Below are positions 6,743-6,770 of a stretch of 6,770 nucleotides of DNA, in pieces (the stretch's first letter is position 1; every line of letters starts with the position of its first letter). The notes beneath the pieces were generated by a model. It worked only from the letters and a program-made list of their open reading frames with translations, had not been told where the DNA came from and searched no databases. The stretch lies in the NCBI GenBank assembly GCA_007126675.1, contig SLAU01000268.1:1-6770 (forward strand), read 5' to 3'. This DNA is from Balneolaceae bacterium (GTDB taxonomy: Bacteria; Bacteroidota; Rhodothermia; Balneolales; Balneolaceae). A program made the translations under genes and the position numbers.

Positions 6743-6770
6743 GCAGAGGTATGGGGTTTGTTTATGTTAG

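Overview
The window is a single reverse-strand gene cluster for reductive pyrimidine (uracil/thymine) breakdown, read from right to left. In transcription order it encodes an NCS1-type nucleobase transporter (6742-4997), a dihydropyrimidinase (4978-3596), a nitrilase-family beta-ureidopropionase (3480-2614), and the two subunits of a bacterial dihydropyrimidine dehydrogenase: PreT (2505-1180) and PreA (from 1064, running off the left edge). The plus strand holds only shadows of these genes, and no stretch over 300 bases lacks a gene.

Together the genes form a complete route. The transporter imports the base. PreT passes electrons from NAD(P)H through FAD and Fe-S clusters to PreA, which reduces uracil or thymine at FMN. 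Dihydropyrimidinase opens the ring, and beta-ureidopropionase releases ammonia, CO2 and beta-alanine (or beta-aminoisobutyrate). Catalytic residues are visible in every enzyme, so the pathway looks functional. No regulator and no beta-alanine aminotransferase is in view; they may lie outside.

The gaps between genes are uneven. Transporter and dihydropyrimidinase are 18 nt apart. The next three gaps are 108-115 nt, and each holds an inverted repeat that begins at the TAG stop codon of the upstream gene. Two are diverged copies of one ~90-bp palindromic element. The third is a perfect 24-bp hairpin built from a 7-bp tandem unit.

The organism is probably in the Bacteroidota/Rhodothermota/Balneolota neighbourhood. 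None of the five starts has a clear Shine-Dalgarno sequence, the leaders are mostly A/T-rich, and the intergenic repeats resemble elements I associate with those genomes. This is inference, with moderate to low confidence.

The least ordinary items are a strongly acidic, probably beta-rich insert of roughly 90-110 residues in the predicted periplasmic TM5-TM6 loop of the transporter, and the repeat elements that abut three successive stop codons. I see no wholly new system; the core is a known pathway with these two unusual additions.
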